A DNA stretch of 64,000 nt from DASZQY01 sp963843565 (GTDB lineage Bacteria > Pseudomonadota > Alphaproteobacteria > Rhizobiales > Kaistiaceae), in NCBI GenBank assembly GCA_963843565.1, contig CAWJKY010000003.1, positions 1,984,001 to 2,048,000 on the forward strand, written 5' to 3'. The notes below the pieces were generated by a model. That model searched no databases, was not told the DNA's origin, and saw only the letters and a list, made by a program, of their open reading frames with translations. Of this stretch, positions 9,041-18,243 are shown one piece after another. The translations under genes were made by a program, and so were the position numbers. Position 1 is the stretch's first letter. Every line of letters starts with the position of its first letter.

Positions 9041-9784
9041 ATGTCGCTGTGGACCAAACACAAGATCCTCGAGACCAACGCCATCTACCTTCTGGTCGCG
9101 GCGCTGATCGTCATCTCGATCGGCGGGCTCGTCGAGATCGTGCCGCTCTTCTACCTGAAGAACACCATCGAGACGGTCGGTGGCGTGCGCCCCTACACGC
9201 CGCTTGAGCTCGCCGGCCGCAACATCTACGTCCGCGAGGGCTGCTACAATTGCCACTCGCAGATGATCCGGCCGCTCCGCGACGAGGTGGAGCGCTACGG
9301 GCACTACTCGCTGGCCGCCGAGTCGATGTACGACCGGCCGTTCCAATGGGGCTCGAAGCGTACCGGCCCGGATCTGGCGCGTGTCGGCGGCAAGTATTCC
9401 GACGCCTGGCAGCTCGATCACCTGGAGAATCCACGCTCGGTGGTGCCCGGGTCGATCATGCCGTCCTACAAGACGCTGGCAGCGACCGAGCTCGACCTCA
9501 CGCACATCGCGGACGACCTGCGCATCCAGAAGCTCCTGGGCGTGCCCTACACCGACGCGATGATCGAAAACGCCTCTGCCGACGCGATCACGCAAGGCAC
9601 GCAAGACCCGGACAAGGCCGACGAACTGCTGGCACGCTACCCCAAGACCAACATCCGCGCCTTCACCGAGACCGGACGGACGACGGGGCATCTGACCGAG
9701 GCCGACGCGCTGATCGCCTATCTGCAGTCGCTCGGCACCGAGGTCGATTTCAAGCTCTACGACGACAAAGCGAACGTCCGGTAG
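9041..9784 (+). CDS. ccoO: cbb3-type cytochrome c oxidase subunit II (mono-heme)
   Basis: Membrane-anchored monoheme cytochrome c that passes electrons to CcoN. It has 247 residues with one N-terminal membrane anchor (about residues 15-40). A single heme c motif CYNCH sits at residues 68-72, and the axial Met is probably in SIMPSY. The start ATG is 15 bp after ccoN with GGGAGG before it. Confidence 0.97.
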   Translation: MSLWTKHKILETNAIYLLVAALIVISIGGLVEIVPLFYLKNTIETVGGVRPYTPLELAGRNIYVREGCYNCHSQMIRPLRDEVERYGHYSLAAESMYDRPFQWGSKRTGPDLARVGGKYSDAWQLDHLENPRSVVPGSIMPSYKTLAATELDLTHIADDLRIQKLLGVPYTDAMIENASADAITQGTQDPDKADELLARYPKTNIRAFTETGRTTGHLTEADALIAYLQSLGTEVDFKLYDDKANVR

Positions 9785-9796
9785 GGAGGCCGGGAC

Positions 9797-9949
9797 ATGG
9801 AAACCTATACCGCGCTCGCACACTTCGCCCAGTCATGGGGCCTCATCTACTTTTTCGTGGTCTTCTGCGTCGTCGTGGTCTTCGTGATGTGGCCGTCGCG
9901 CAAGAAGGGCTACGAGGAAGCGGCCCGCATGCCGCTGCGCGAGGACTAA
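9797..9949 (+). CDS. ccoQ: cbb3-type oxidase small subunit CcoQ
   Basis: A 50-residue protein with one central membrane span (LIYFFVVFCVVVVFVM) and a basic-then-acidic tail ending in PLRED. This size, layout and position between ccoO and ccoP are those of CcoQ, which helps keep the oxidase complex stable. The start ATG has GGGAGG about 7 bases upstream and the gene ends 4 bp before ccoP. It is short enough to be missed by length cut-offs. Confidence 0.93.
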   Translation: METYTALAHFAQSWGLIYFFVVFCVVVVFVMWPSRKKGYEEAARMPLRED

Positions 9950-9953
9950 GTTC

Positions 9954-10832
9954 ATGGCCGACACCGAACATCCGAAAGTCGACAAGTTCACCGGCGTCGC
10001 CACGACCGGCCACGAGTGGGACGGGCTGACCGAGCTCAACAATCCGCTGCCGCGCTGGTGGCTGTGGATCTTCTATGCCTGCATTGCCTTTTCGGTCGGC
10101 TACTGGGTGCTCTACCCGTCGTGGCCGCTGATCAGCAACGCGGCGGGCGGTGTGTTCGGCTGGCACTCGCGCGCGGCGGTGGTGCAGGACCTCGACGCGC
10201 TGCGCGCCAAGCGCGCGCCGATGGTCGCCAAGCTCGCCGGCGTGCCGATCGACCAGGTGAAGGCCGACGCCGGCCTGTTCGATTTCACGCTGGCCTACGG
10301 GCGCGCCGTCTTCGGAGACAATTGCGCACCCTGCCACGGGCCGGGCGGCGGCGGCGCCAAGGGCTATCCGAATCTGATCGACGACGACTGGCTGTGGGGC
10401 GGCACCATCGATGCCATCCAGGCGACCATCACCCACGGCGTGCGCAACGAGAATCCGGACAGCCGGCAGGGCAATATGCCCTCCTTCGGCCGTAACGGAA
10501 CGCTGACCGGACCGCAGATCGTCTCGGTCGCCTACTACGTGCGCTCGCTTTCCGGACTGGACGTTCCGGACGACGCCGACCTTGCCGCAGGCAAGGCGAT
10601 CTTCACCCAGCAGTGCGTCGTGTGTCACGGACCCGACGGCAAGGGCAAGCTCGACGTCGGATCGGCGAACCTCACGGATGCCGTGTGGCTCTACGGTTCC
10701 AGCATCGATACGATCGTCGCCACGATCACCAACGGGCGTGGCGGCTCGATGCCGGACTGGAGCGCCCGCCTCGATCCGACCACAATCAAGGCGCTCGCCA
10801 TCTACGTCCACTCGCTTGGTGGAGGCGAATGA
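9954..10832 (+). CDS. ccoP: cbb3-type cytochrome c oxidase subunit III (di-heme)
   Basis: Di-heme cytochrome c that receives electrons from soluble cytochrome c. The 292-residue protein has an N-terminal membrane anchor (WLWIFYACIAFSVGYWVLY). Two heme c sites follow: CAPCH at residues 124-128 and CVVCH at 221-225, each with a later Met ligand (NMPSF, SMPDW). The stop overlaps the ccoG start. Confidence 0.97.
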   Translation: MADTEHPKVDKFTGVATTGHEWDGLTELNNPLPRWWLWIFYACIAFSVGYWVLYPSWPLISNAAGGVFGWHSRAAVVQDLDALRAKRAPMVAKLAGVPIDQVKADAGLFDFTLAYGRAVFGDNCAPCHGPGGGGAKGYPNLIDDDWLWGGTIDAIQATITHGVRNENPDSRQGNMPSFGRNGTLTGPQIVSVAYYVRSLSGLDVPDDADLAAGKAIFTQQCVVCHGPDGKGKLDVGSANLTDAVWLYGSSIDTIVATITNGRGGSMPDWSARLDPTTIKALAIYVHSLGGGE

Positions 10833-12289
10833 ACGTCATGAACGTCGTCGTGCCGGCTGTTGGCGAGGACGATGAACGGCCGTTTTATGAGCCGCACCAC
10901 AAGGTCTACCCGCAGAGCATCAGTGGCACCTTCCGCCGGATCAAGTGGGCGGTGCTGGTCGTCACGCTCGGCATCTACTACCTGACGCCGTTCATCCGCT
11001 GGGATCGCGGGCCGGGCGCGCCCAGCCAGGCGGTTCTGCTCGACCTCCCCAACCGGCGCTTCTATTTCTTCTTCATCGAGATCTGGCCGCAGGAGGTCTA
11101 CTACCTGACCGGCCTGCTGGTGCTGGCGGCGCTGACGCTGTTTCTGCTCAACGCCGTCGCCGGGCGCATCTGGTGCGGCTACCTCTGCCCGCAGACGGTA
11201 TGGACTGACCTCTTCCTCGCCATCGAGCGGTGGACAGAGGGCGACCGGCGACAGCGCATCAAACAAGACGAGGGTCCGTGGACGGCGAACCTGATCGCCC
11301 GCAAGAGCCTCAAGCACTTCCTGTGGCTGATGACCGCGTGGTGGACCGGGGGCGCGTGGGTGCTCTACTTCGCCGACGCACCGACGCTGGTTCACGATCT
11401 GGCGACGTTCCAGGCGCCGCTCATTGCCTACATCTGGATCGGCATCCTGACGTTCACGACCTATTCGCTCGCCGGCTACATGCGCGAGCAGGTCTGCCTC
11501 TACATGTGTCCATGGCCGCGCATTCAGGCGGCATTGACCGACGAGGATGCCTTCAACGTCAGCTACCGCTTCGACCGCGGCGAGCCGCGCATGTCGGCCA
11601 AGAAGAGCGTCGCCGTCCGTGCCAGGGGCGAACCGGCCGGCGATTGCATCGACTGCAATAAGTGCGTGGCGGTCTGCCCGACCGGCGTCGACATCCGCGA
11701 GGGCCCCAGCCTCGGTTGCATCCAGTGCGGGCTGTGCATCGACGCCTGCGACTCGGTGATGAGCAAGATCGGCCGCCCGACGCGGCTGATTTCCTATGAT
11801 ACCGACCTCAACATCCGCGCCCGCATGGACGGCAAGCCGGAAATGGCGCGGATCGTGCGGCCGCGCACGCTGCTCTATTCCGCGGTCATCGTCGCGGTCG
11901 GCGCGCTGATGGTGTGGGCGCTGGCCACCCGCGCCGTCACCGGGATCAACGTCATCCACGATCGCAATCCGGAATACGTCGTGTTGTCCGACGGCGGCGT
12001 GCGCAACGCCTACACGCTCCGAATCCTCAACAAGCACACCGACGCACGCACATTCGTCATCACCACCGATCTCGCCGGCGCCACCCTCGAAGTGGTCGGC
12101 GCCGATACCGTCGACGGCCAGCAGGCCGCCAAGGTCGGGCCCGATCAGGCGCGCGAACTGCGCGCCATCGTCAGCCTCGACCATACGGCTGGCGACACCC
12201 AGCCGATCCGCTTCACGATTACCGACGAGAAGGACGGCGGCACAGTCTCCGCCACCGACAATTTCCGTGGACCGGGGGCGGCACAATGA
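10829..12289 (+). CDS. ccoG: cbb3 oxidase accessory ferredoxin-like membrane protein
   Basis: CcoG (RdxA/FixG), a membrane copper reductase needed to assemble the CuB centre of cbb3 oxidase. The 486-residue protein has about five membrane segments. Two [4Fe-4S] motifs are visible, CIDCNKCVAVC (from residue 273) and CIQCGLCIDAC (from 297), before a C-terminal Ig-like domain. ATG 10829 overlaps the ccoP stop; a second in-frame ATG lies three codons on. ccoH overlaps its end by ATGA. Confidence 0.95.
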   Translation: MNVMNVVVPAVGEDDERPFYEPHHKVYPQSISGTFRRIKWAVLVVTLGIYYLTPFIRWDRGPGAPSQAVLLDLPNRRFYFFFIEIWPQEVYYLTGLLVLAALTLFLLNAVAGRIWCGYLCPQTVWTDLFLAIERWTEGDRRQRIKQDEGPWTANLIARKSLKHFLWLMTAWWTGGAWVLYFADAPTLVHDLATFQAPLIAYIWIGILTFTTYSLAGYMREQVCLYMCPWPRIQAALTDEDAFNVSYRFDRGEPRMSAKKSVAVRARGEPAGDCIDCNKCVAVCPTGVDIREGPSLGCIQCGLCIDACDSVMSKIGRPTRLISYDTDLNIRARMDGKPEMARIVRPRTLLYSAVIVAVGALMVWALATRAVTGINVIHDRNPEYVVLSDGGVRNAYTLRILNKHTDARTFVITTDLAGATLEVVGADTVDGQQAAKVGPDQARELRAIVSLDHTAGDTQPIRFTITDEKDGGTVSATDNFRGPGAAQ

Positions 12290-12795
12290 GCCTGCGCCTC
12301 CCCAGCCTCCGTTTCGCGCCCGCCGGTACGCTGACCGGACGCAAGGTCCTGGCGATGCTGATCGCCTTCTTCGGCGTCGTGATCGTGGTCAACGTGTTCA
12401 TGATGGAAGCCGCCATCCGCACCTTTGGCGGTGTCGATACGCCCTCCTCCTACGAAGCGGGTCGCGCGTTCGAGGGCGAGGAGGCGCGGGCCGCCGCGCA
12501 GGCGGCGCGCAGCTGGCAGGTCAGCGAGCACCTGTCGCCCAGCGGCGACGAACAGGTTCTGTCGGTCGAAGTCCTCGACGACGCGGGCGCGCCGGTGACC
12601 GGCATAGACGTCCACGCCACCCTCGCCCACCCCATCGACGAGCGCCGCGACGTTGTCCTCGCCATGACCGAAACCGGCCCCGGAACCTACCGCGGGCGCG
12701 GCATCGTGACGCCCGGCGTCTGGCAGATCGAGCTGCTCGTGGACCGCGACGGCCAGCAGTTGTTCAAGTCGCGGAACCGCGTCCTGGTGCCATGA
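12286..12795 (+). CDS. ccoH: cbb3 oxidase assembly protein CcoH
   Basis: FixH/CcoH family membrane protein of 169 residues, with one N-terminal membrane span (KVLAMLIAFFGVVIVVNVFM) followed by a periplasmic domain containing the conserved SYEAGRAFE-like region. It joins the early cbb3 assembly intermediate. Start and stop overlap ccoG and ccoI by 4 bp each, so the assembly genes are translationally coupled. Confidence 0.93.
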   Translation: MSLRLPSLRFAPAGTLTGRKVLAMLIAFFGVVIVVNVFMMEAAIRTFGGVDTPSSYEAGRAFEGEEARAAAQAARSWQVSEHLSPSGDEQVLSVEVLDDAGAPVTGIDVHATLAHPIDERRDVVLAMTETGPGTYRGRGIVTPGVWQIELLVDRDGQQLFKSRNRVLVP

Positions 12796-15050
12796 CCGCG
12801 GCGTGCTGCCCGCCCGCCGAGATTGCCCTCAGCTACCGGGCCACGGACGGCGTCGATCTCAGCCACTACGTCCACACGGCCGACGACGGAAGCTGCCACA
12901 TCGACCTCGCGGCGGACGGCATCCACTGCGCCGCCTGCATCGGCGCGATCGAGCGCGGCCTCGCGACCGTTCCCGGTGTCACCGGCGTCAGGGTCAACTT
13001 CACGCTTCGCCGGGTCGGGATCGAGTGGCAAAAGGGCGAGGTCGATGCGACCGCCCTCCTCGACCGGCTGGCGGCGCTCGGCTATCCGGCGCGGCCCTAT
13101 CATATGCACGCGGCAGAGGCCGACGCCGCCCGCGAGATGAAGCGGCTGATCCGCTCGATGGCGGTGGCGGGCTTCGCAGCCATGAACATCATGCTGCTGT
13201 CGGTCTCGGTGTGGTCCGGCAACGCCTCCGACATCACCCCCGCGACCCGTGACTTCTTCCACTGGTTCTCCGCGCTGATCGCGCTGCCGGCGGTCGCCTA
13301 CGCGGGCATGCCGTTCTTCCAGAGCGCCTGGCGGGCACTGAAGCCGCGGCGCATCAACATGGACGTGCCGATTTCGCTGGGCGTGCTGATGGCGGTCGGC
13401 GTGTCGCTCTACGAGACGGCGACCGCGGCGCGCGACGTCTACTTCGACAGCGCTGTGATGCTGCTCTTCTTCCTGCTCGCCGGGCGGGCGCTCGATCTGG
13501 CGGTCCGGCGCAAGACCCGCGCTTTCGCCGGTAACCTCGCCGCGTTGAAGGCAGAGACCGCCGAGCGCCTTTCGACGGACGGGACGACGAGGACGGTGCC
13601 CGCCGCGGCGATCGAGGTGGGCGATACCATTCTTGTCAGGCCGGGCGACCGGGTGGCGGCCGACGGCAGGGTGATCGCGGGCGCCTCGGCGGTCGACCAG
13701 AGCCTCGTCACCGGCGAGACGCTGCCGAAAACGGTGGCGCTCGGCGACACAGTCTACGCCGGCTCGCTCAACCAGGGCGGCACCCTCACCGTCGCGGTCA
13801 CCGCGCCCGACGGCAACGCGCTGGTCGACACGGTTCAGAAGCTGCTCGACAAGGCGGTCGAGGCGCGCTCACAGCGGCTGCGTCTGGCCGATCGGGCGGC
13901 CGAGCTTTATGCGCCGGTGGTCCACCTCACCGCGCTCTTCGCCGCGATCGGCTGGTTAGTAGCGGGCGCCGGCATTCATCAGGCGGTGCTGGTCGCCACC
14001 GCAGTGCTCATCATCACCTGCCCATGCGCGATCGCACTGGCGATTCCCGCCGTGCAGGTCGCGGCCTCGGGCGCGCTCTTCCGCAAAGGGGTTTTCCTCA
14101 ACGCCGGCGACGCCATCGAGCGGCTGGCGGAGGTCGATACGGTCGTCTTCGACAAGACCGGCACGCTGACGCTCCCTGAACCCGGCATCGCCAACGCCGG
14201 CGAAATCCCCGCCGACCTTATGGACATGGCGGCGCGTCTGGCACGATCGAGCCGCCACCCGCTTGCGGTCGCGCTTGCCGGCCGGGCGCGCGACGCGGCG
14301 CCGTTCGGCGATGCGGTCGAGGCGCCTGGACAGGGCGTCTGCGCGACGATCGACGGGATCGCGGCGGAGCTCGGTTCGCCGGCCTACTGTGGCGTGACGG
14401 CCGTGGCGGGTCCGGCGGAGTCGCTCCTCGCCTTCCGGCGCGGCGATGCGACCGCGATCATCCGGCTCCGCCAGCAGCTCCGCCCGGGCGCCGCCGAAAC
14501 CATCGCGGCGCTCCGCCGCCGCGGCCTCGCCTGCGCGATCCTTTCCGGCGACACACCGCAGGCCGTGGCGCCGGTCGCCGCCGCGCTCGGCATTGAAACG
14601 GTGATGGCCGGACAGACGCCGGCGGACAAGATCGCCCACCTGGAGGCGCTTGCCGCGGCGGGCCACCGGGTCGCCTTCGCCGGTGACGGGCTGAACGACG
14701 CGCCCTCGCTCGCGGCGGCACATGTCTCGCTTTCGCCGATTTCCGCGGTCGACCTCGCCCAGGGAAACGCGGACGCGGTCTTCCTCGGCGAGAAGCTGTC
14801 GCCCGTGGTCGCGGCCTACGACATCGCGGTCAAAGCGCGGCGGCTGATGACGGAGAACCTGTGGTTCGCGGCGATCTACAATCTCGTCGCTGTGCCGCTC
14901 GCCGTCTTCGGGCTGGCGACCCCGCTTATCGCGGCCCTGGCGATGTCCGGCTCGTCGATCGCGGTGACGACGAACGCGCTGAGGGCACTGCCGCGCACGC
15001 CGAAAGAGCGGACGGCCGCGACGCCACCCGCCCGGGTCGCGCCGGCATGA
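12792..15050 (+). CDS. ccoI: Copper-translocating P-type ATPase CcoI/FixI
   Basis: Copper export ATPase that supplies Cu for the cbb3 active site. The 752-residue protein starts with a Cys-rich tail and a heavy-metal-associated domain (CAAC at residues 46-49). Eight membrane segments include the ion-channel motif CPC (residues 410-412). The phosphorylation site DKTGT starts at residue 454 and the hinge GDGLNDAP near residue 631. ATG 12792 overlaps the ccoH stop, and the stop overlaps ccoS. Confidence 0.96.
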   Translation: MTAACCPPAEIALSYRATDGVDLSHYVHTADDGSCHIDLAADGIHCAACIGAIERGLATVPGVTGVRVNFTLRRVGIEWQKGEVDATALLDRLAALGYPARPYHMHAAEADAAREMKRLIRSMAVAGFAAMNIMLLSVSVWSGNASDITPATRDFFHWFSALIALPAVAYAGMPFFQSAWRALKPRRINMDVPISLGVLMAVGVSLYETATAARDVYFDSAVMLLFFLLAGRALDLAVRRKTRAFAGNLAALKAETAERLSTDGTTRTVPAAAIEVGDTILVRPGDRVAADGRVIAGASAVDQSLVTGETLPKTVALGDTVYAGSLNQGGTLTVAVTAPDGNALVDTVQKLLDKAVEARSQRLRLADRAAELYAPVVHLTALFAAIGWLVAGAGIHQAVLVATAVLIITCPCAIALAIPAVQVAASGALFRKGVFLNAGDAIERLAEVDTVVFDKTGTLTLPEPGIANAGEIPADLMDMAARLARSSRHPLAVALAGRARDAAPFGDAVEAPGQGVCATIDGIAAELGSPAYCGVTAVAGPAESLLAFRRGDATAIIRLRQQLRPGAAETIAALRRRGLACAILSGDTPQAVAPVAAALGIETVMAGQTPADKIAHLEALAAAGHRVAFAGDGLNDAPSLAAAHVSLSPISAVDLAQGNADAVFLGEKLSPVVAAYDIAVKARRLMTENLWFAAIYNLVAVPLAVFGLATPLIAALAMSGSSIAVTTNALRALPRTPKERTAATPPARVAPA

Positions 15051-15286
15051 CCGTCCTCGTCTATCTCATCCCGGGGGCGCTGCTTCTCGGGCTGGTGTGG
15101 CTCGGGATGTTCCTGTGGTCGCTTAACAACGGCCAGTACGAAGACCTCGACGGGGCCGCGCTCAGGGTTCTGGACGACAGCGACATCGACCCGCCCGGTG
15201 GCGACGCGGAGAGGCGCGGCGGGCGCCGGCGCGGCCCGCAAGACGCGACGGCGCCGGGCCGCAGATCGTCGCAGCGCGGATCGTAG
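15047..15286 (+). CDS. ccoS: cbb3-type oxidase assembly protein CcoS
   Basis: Small membrane protein of 79 residues needed for heme and copper insertion into cbb3 oxidase. It has one N-terminal membrane span, then the family motif FLWSLNNGQYEDLDG and an unusually long Arg-rich polar tail compared with typical 50-60 residue CcoS. The start overlaps the ccoI stop (ATGA). It ends the ccoNOQPGHIS run, and the next gene is convergent. Confidence 0.93.
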   Translation: MTVLVYLIPGALLLGLVWLGMFLWSLNNGQYEDLDGAALRVLDDSDIDPPGGDAERRGGRRRGPQDATAPGRRSSQRGS

Positions 15287-15365
15287 CCGGTCGCTCGACA
15301 CAAGACTTCGCGAGCGTTGAGCGTCTCTGGACGTCGCTGGTCCAACGCCCGTCGGCAGCGCCGCT

Positions 15366-16343
15366 CTATTCTGCCCGCGGACGGAAACCGACGTCGATGA
15401 CTGCGCGTCCGCCGGTCAGACGCGAAACGCAGGCGCACATGCGGCTGTTGGCCGCCCGTTCCGCGTCGCTGAGGAACACGTCGCGATGGTCGACCTCGCC
15501 GTCGAGCTCGAGAATGCGGACCGCACAGAGCCCGCATTCGCCGCGCTCGCAGTCGTAGATCATGCCGACGCCGGCGGCGATCAGCGCGTCGAGCAGCGTC
15601 TGGTCGGCGCGCACGTCGACGGCAATGCCGTGATTGGCCTCCACGACCCGGAATGGCGCCTCGGCGAATTTGCCGTTGTCGCCGAACACCTCGTAGCGCA
15701 GGCGGCTCACCGGCCGCCCGGCTGCACTCCACGCCTTCTCGACCGCCGCCAGCAGGCCGAGCGGCCCGCACACGTAGAGTTCGCCATCCGGCGGCAGGGC
15801 CTCGATTTCACCCGCGATGTCCAGCACGCGCCCCTCGTCGAGCGGAAAGACTTCAAGCCGCGAACCGAGAAGCTCCGCGAGTTCGGCGAGGAACGGCATG
15901 GCGGCCCGCGACTGCGCCGCGTAGGCCATGCGCAGCGACGCGCTGCGTCCGGCGAGCGCCTTCGCCATTCCGTAGATGGGCGTAATGCCAATCCCGCCGG
16001 CGATGAGCAGGTAGTGCGGCGCCCGCCACGACAGCTCGAAACGGTTCTCGGGCAGGGTCAGGTCGATGCTGTCGCCGGGGGCGAGATGCCACATGAAGCG
16101 CGAGCCGCCGCGGCTGTGCGGATGGAGTTTGACCGCGACCGCGATGCGTCCATCGGCGGCGGGGATGCAGCTGTAGGTGCGGACGACCCGCCGGCCGTCG
16201 ATGCGGACGGCGAAGTTCACGTGCGAACCCGGCTGGAACGCCGGCAAGGCGCCAGCCACGGCAAAGGTGATCAGGCGGACGCCCTCGGCGGCAGCCGACA
16301 CGGTCGCCACGCGCGCGCTCCGCCACTCGGTTCTTGAGCGCAC
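15366..16343 (-). CDS. vanB: Vanillate O-demethylase reductase-type flavin/2Fe-2S oxidoreductase
   Basis: Reductase that passes electrons from NAD(P)H through FMN and a 2Fe-2S cluster to a Rieske oxygenase. The 325-residue protein shows the flavin-binding stretch RTYSC, the nucleotide-binding motif GGIGITPI and, at the C-terminus, a plant-type ferredoxin domain CERGECGLC...CAC. This domain order (flavin, NAD, 2Fe-2S last) is that of class IA reductases such as VanB and phthalate dioxygenase reductase. GTG 16343 starts 3 bp after the GntR gene stop. The partner oxygenase is at 17086-18132. Calling the substrate vanillate rests on this pairing and the neighbouring aldehyde dehydrogenase. Confidence 0.85.
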   Translation of the reverse strand: MRSRTEWRSARVATVSAAAEGVRLITFAVAGALPAFQPGSHVNFAVRIDGRRVVRTYSCIPAADGRIAVAVKLHPHSRGGSRFMWHLAPGDSIDLTLPENRFELSWRAPHYLLIAGGIGITPIYGMAKALAGRSASLRMAYAAQSRAAMPFLAELAELLGSRLEVFPLDEGRVLDIAGEIEALPPDGELYVCGPLGLLAAVEKAWSAAGRPVSRLRYEVFGDNGKFAEAPFRVVEANHGIAVDVRADQTLLDALIAAGVGMIYDCERGECGLCAVRILELDGEVDHRDVFLSDAERAANSRMCACVSRLTGGRAVIDVGFRPRAE

Positions 16344-16346
16344 GGT

Positions 16347-17078
16347 CTAGCCCCGCACCAGCGCAAGGCCCGGAACGCGCGTCATCAGACTGCGGTCCTC
16401 GTTGAGGACGAACTCGAGATTGTGCCGGGCAAGCCGCGCGTGTTCGCGCGCCAACGCCTCCGCCCGGGCGCCTTCACGCCGTTCGACGGCGGCGACGATG
16501 TCGCGATGCTGCTGCTGGGCCAGGGCGAGCGAACGCCTGAACGCCGGCACGGCCTCCTGTCGTTCCAGGAAGGCGCTCGGCGAAGCAAACGGCAGGTGCA
16601 TGGCCCGCTCGACCTCGCGCTTGAGGACATCGCTTCCCGAAAGGCCGGCCAGCGCGGCATGAAAGCTCGCATTGAGGGCGACGTAGCGGTCGAACAGCAT
16701 GTCCTCCGGACGGTCGCGGAACGTCTTGTCGAGTTCGGTGACCAGGGTCTTGATCGCGCGGAGCCGGGCCGGTTCGACGCCGCGCTCGGCGGCGGCCCGC
16801 GCGGCCGTCCCTTCCAGAACGCCGCGCAGCTCGATGGCGTCGTAGACGTCCGACAGCCTGAAGGCGCGCACGGCATAGCCGCCGGAAGGCATCTGCTCGA
16901 GCAGGCCCTCCTGCTCGAGGCGGGCCAACGCCGCCCTCAGCGGTGTGCGCGATATGCCGAGGCGCTTCGCCAGCACGACCTCCGACAGCCGCTCGCCCGG
17001 GGCAACGCCGCCACCGACCACGAGATTGCGCAACCCGAGGAGCGCCTTCAGCGTCTGCTTCTGCCGATTCTCGTTCAT
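16347..17078 (-). CDS. vanR: GntR-family regulator (FadR/VanR type, FCD domain)
   Basis: Ligand-responsive repressor of 243 residues. An N-terminal winged helix is visible (GERLSEVVLAKRLGISRTP, then LRAALARLEQEGLL). A C-terminal all-helical FCD domain follows (ELRGVLEGTAARAAAERG, later conserved FHAAL), the arrangement of VanR and FadR-subfamily regulators that bind aromatic or organic acids. It lies between the oxygenase and reductase genes (7 and 3 bp gaps), so it is cotranscribed with what it probably controls. Its likely operators are the repeated TTGTATACA sites upstream of the oxygenase gene. Confidence 0.8.
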   Translation of the reverse strand: MNENRQKQTLKALLGLRNLVVGGGVAPGERLSEVVLAKRLGISRTPLRAALARLEQEGLLEQMPSGGYAVRAFRLSDVYDAIELRGVLEGTAARAAAERGVEPARLRAIKTLVTELDKTFRDRPEDMLFDRYVALNASFHAALAGLSGSDVLKREVERAMHLPFASPSAFLERQEAVPAFRRSLALAQQQHRDIVAAVERREGARAEALAREHARLARHNLEFVLNEDRSLMTRVPGLALVRG

Positions 17079-17085
17079 GGCCGAC

Positions 17086-18132
17086 CTATTCCGCCGCTTC
17101 CCGCACGACCTGTTCGGACGCGACCATCCGGTCGATCAGCCGCCGCGCCCACATGGCGCCGGCGTCGATATTGAGGTTGTAGAATTGGTGATCCGGATTC
17201 GCGTCGATCGCCTGCTGCTGCGCCTCGAGGATGATCTCGTCTTCGCGGAAGACGCTGGAAACCGCCTCGCGCAAGGTGTGCGTCCAGGTCTGGCTGCCCA
17301 GATCCCAGTTGCGCACGAACGCCCAGAAGTAGTGGCAGGTCTTGTCGGTCTCCGGGGTCATCGTGTTGAGCACGAACCCGTTGACGCCCTGGCTGCGGTC
17401 GCCCTCCGGCGCGCCGGTCCCGGCGACCGCGACACCGACGTCGATGGCGATCGTGGACGGCGCCTCGAAATGGATGATCTGCCAGCGGTCGACCTTGCCA
17501 GGACGGCCGAGCTGCGCCGCCCAGAACGGAGGCGCGTCGATGTTCTTCATCCAGCGTGTCACCACCGCCGTGTTGTCGGAGTGGGTCACCTCGAACGGGG
17601 CTTCCGCCACCGCACGATTGCCGATGGAGGAGCCGTGCACGAACGTCTCGTGGGTGAGATCCATCAGGTTGTCGACCACGAGGCGGTAGTCGCACTTGAC
17701 GTGGATGAGCTTGCCGTCGCCGACCCACGCCGGATCGTCGTTCCAGTGAAGGTCCGGCACCAGCGCCGGGTCGGCGCGTTCCGGCTCGCCCATCCATACC
17801 CAGATGAAGCGGTGCTTCTCGACGACGGGATAGCTCTTGACCGCAGCCGATGGATTGATGCCCTCCTGAGACGGCATGTATACACAACGGCCGGTGTCGT
17901 CGAACTCCAGGCCATGATAGCCGCAGATGACGTTGTCGCCGTGAAGCGCGCCGCGGGACAGCGGCAGCAGCCGATGCCAGCACGCATCAGCCAACGCAGC
18001 CACGGCTCCATTCGCTTTTCTGTACAACACCAAAGGCTTGCTGCAGATGGTGCGCGGCAGCAACTGACGCTTCACCTCGACGTCGTAAGCGGCAGCATAC
18101 CAGGCGTTCAGCGGATAGGCCGGTGCGGCCAT
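17086..18132 (-). CDS. vanA: Rieske non-heme iron oxygenase, vanillate O-demethylase-like
   Basis: Oxygenase component that removes a methoxy methyl from an aromatic acid such as vanillate, giving the catechol and formaldehyde. The 348-residue protein has the Rieske motif CWHR...CGYH (about residues 47-69). The mononuclear iron site lies in DLTHETFVHG. Length and motifs fit the VanA/PobA subgroup of aromatic ring-hydroxylating oxygenases. ATG 18132 has GGGAGG upstream. It heads the operon vanA-gntR-vanB and is divergent from the Liv-type transporter. Exact substrate (vanillate, syringate, another methoxybenzoate) is not certain. Confidence 0.85.
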   Translation of the reverse strand: MAAPAYPLNAWYAAAYDVEVKRQLLPRTICSKPLVLYRKANGAVAALADACWHRLLPLSRGALHGDNVICGYHGLEFDDTGRCVYMPSQEGINPSAAVKSYPVVEKHRFIWVWMGEPERADPALVPDLHWNDDPAWVGDGKLIHVKCDYRLVVDNLMDLTHETFVHGSSIGNRAVAEAPFEVTHSDNTAVVTRWMKNIDAPPFWAAQLGRPGKVDRWQIIHFEAPSTIAIDVGVAVAGTGAPEGDRSQGVNGFVLNTMTPETDKTCHYFWAFVRNWDLGSQTWTHTLREAVSSVFREDEIILEAQQQAIDANPDHQFYNLNIDAGAMWARRLIDRMVASEQVVREAAE

Positions 18133-18173
18133 GAGGACCTCCCAACTGCCACAGGCACAAGCCCGGCAGCGTA

Positions 18174-18198
18174 TTGTATACAGGCTGGTTTGTATACA
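18174..18198. promoter_or_regulatory. Tandem TTGTATACA sites, candidate GntR operators
   Basis: Two copies of TTGTATACA (18174-18182 and 18190-18198), starts 16 bp apart, lie 42-66 bp before the vanA start. Each contains the 8-bp palindrome TGTATACA, a plausible site for a FadR-type dimer. A third TGTATACA is inside vanA at 17877-17884. In DNA this GC-rich the clustering is unlikely to be chance. Confidence 0.6.
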
Positions 18199-18243
18199 GC
18201 CGCGTTGACTCCAGCGGGCGCCTCAATGAAGATGGTCGAGTAA

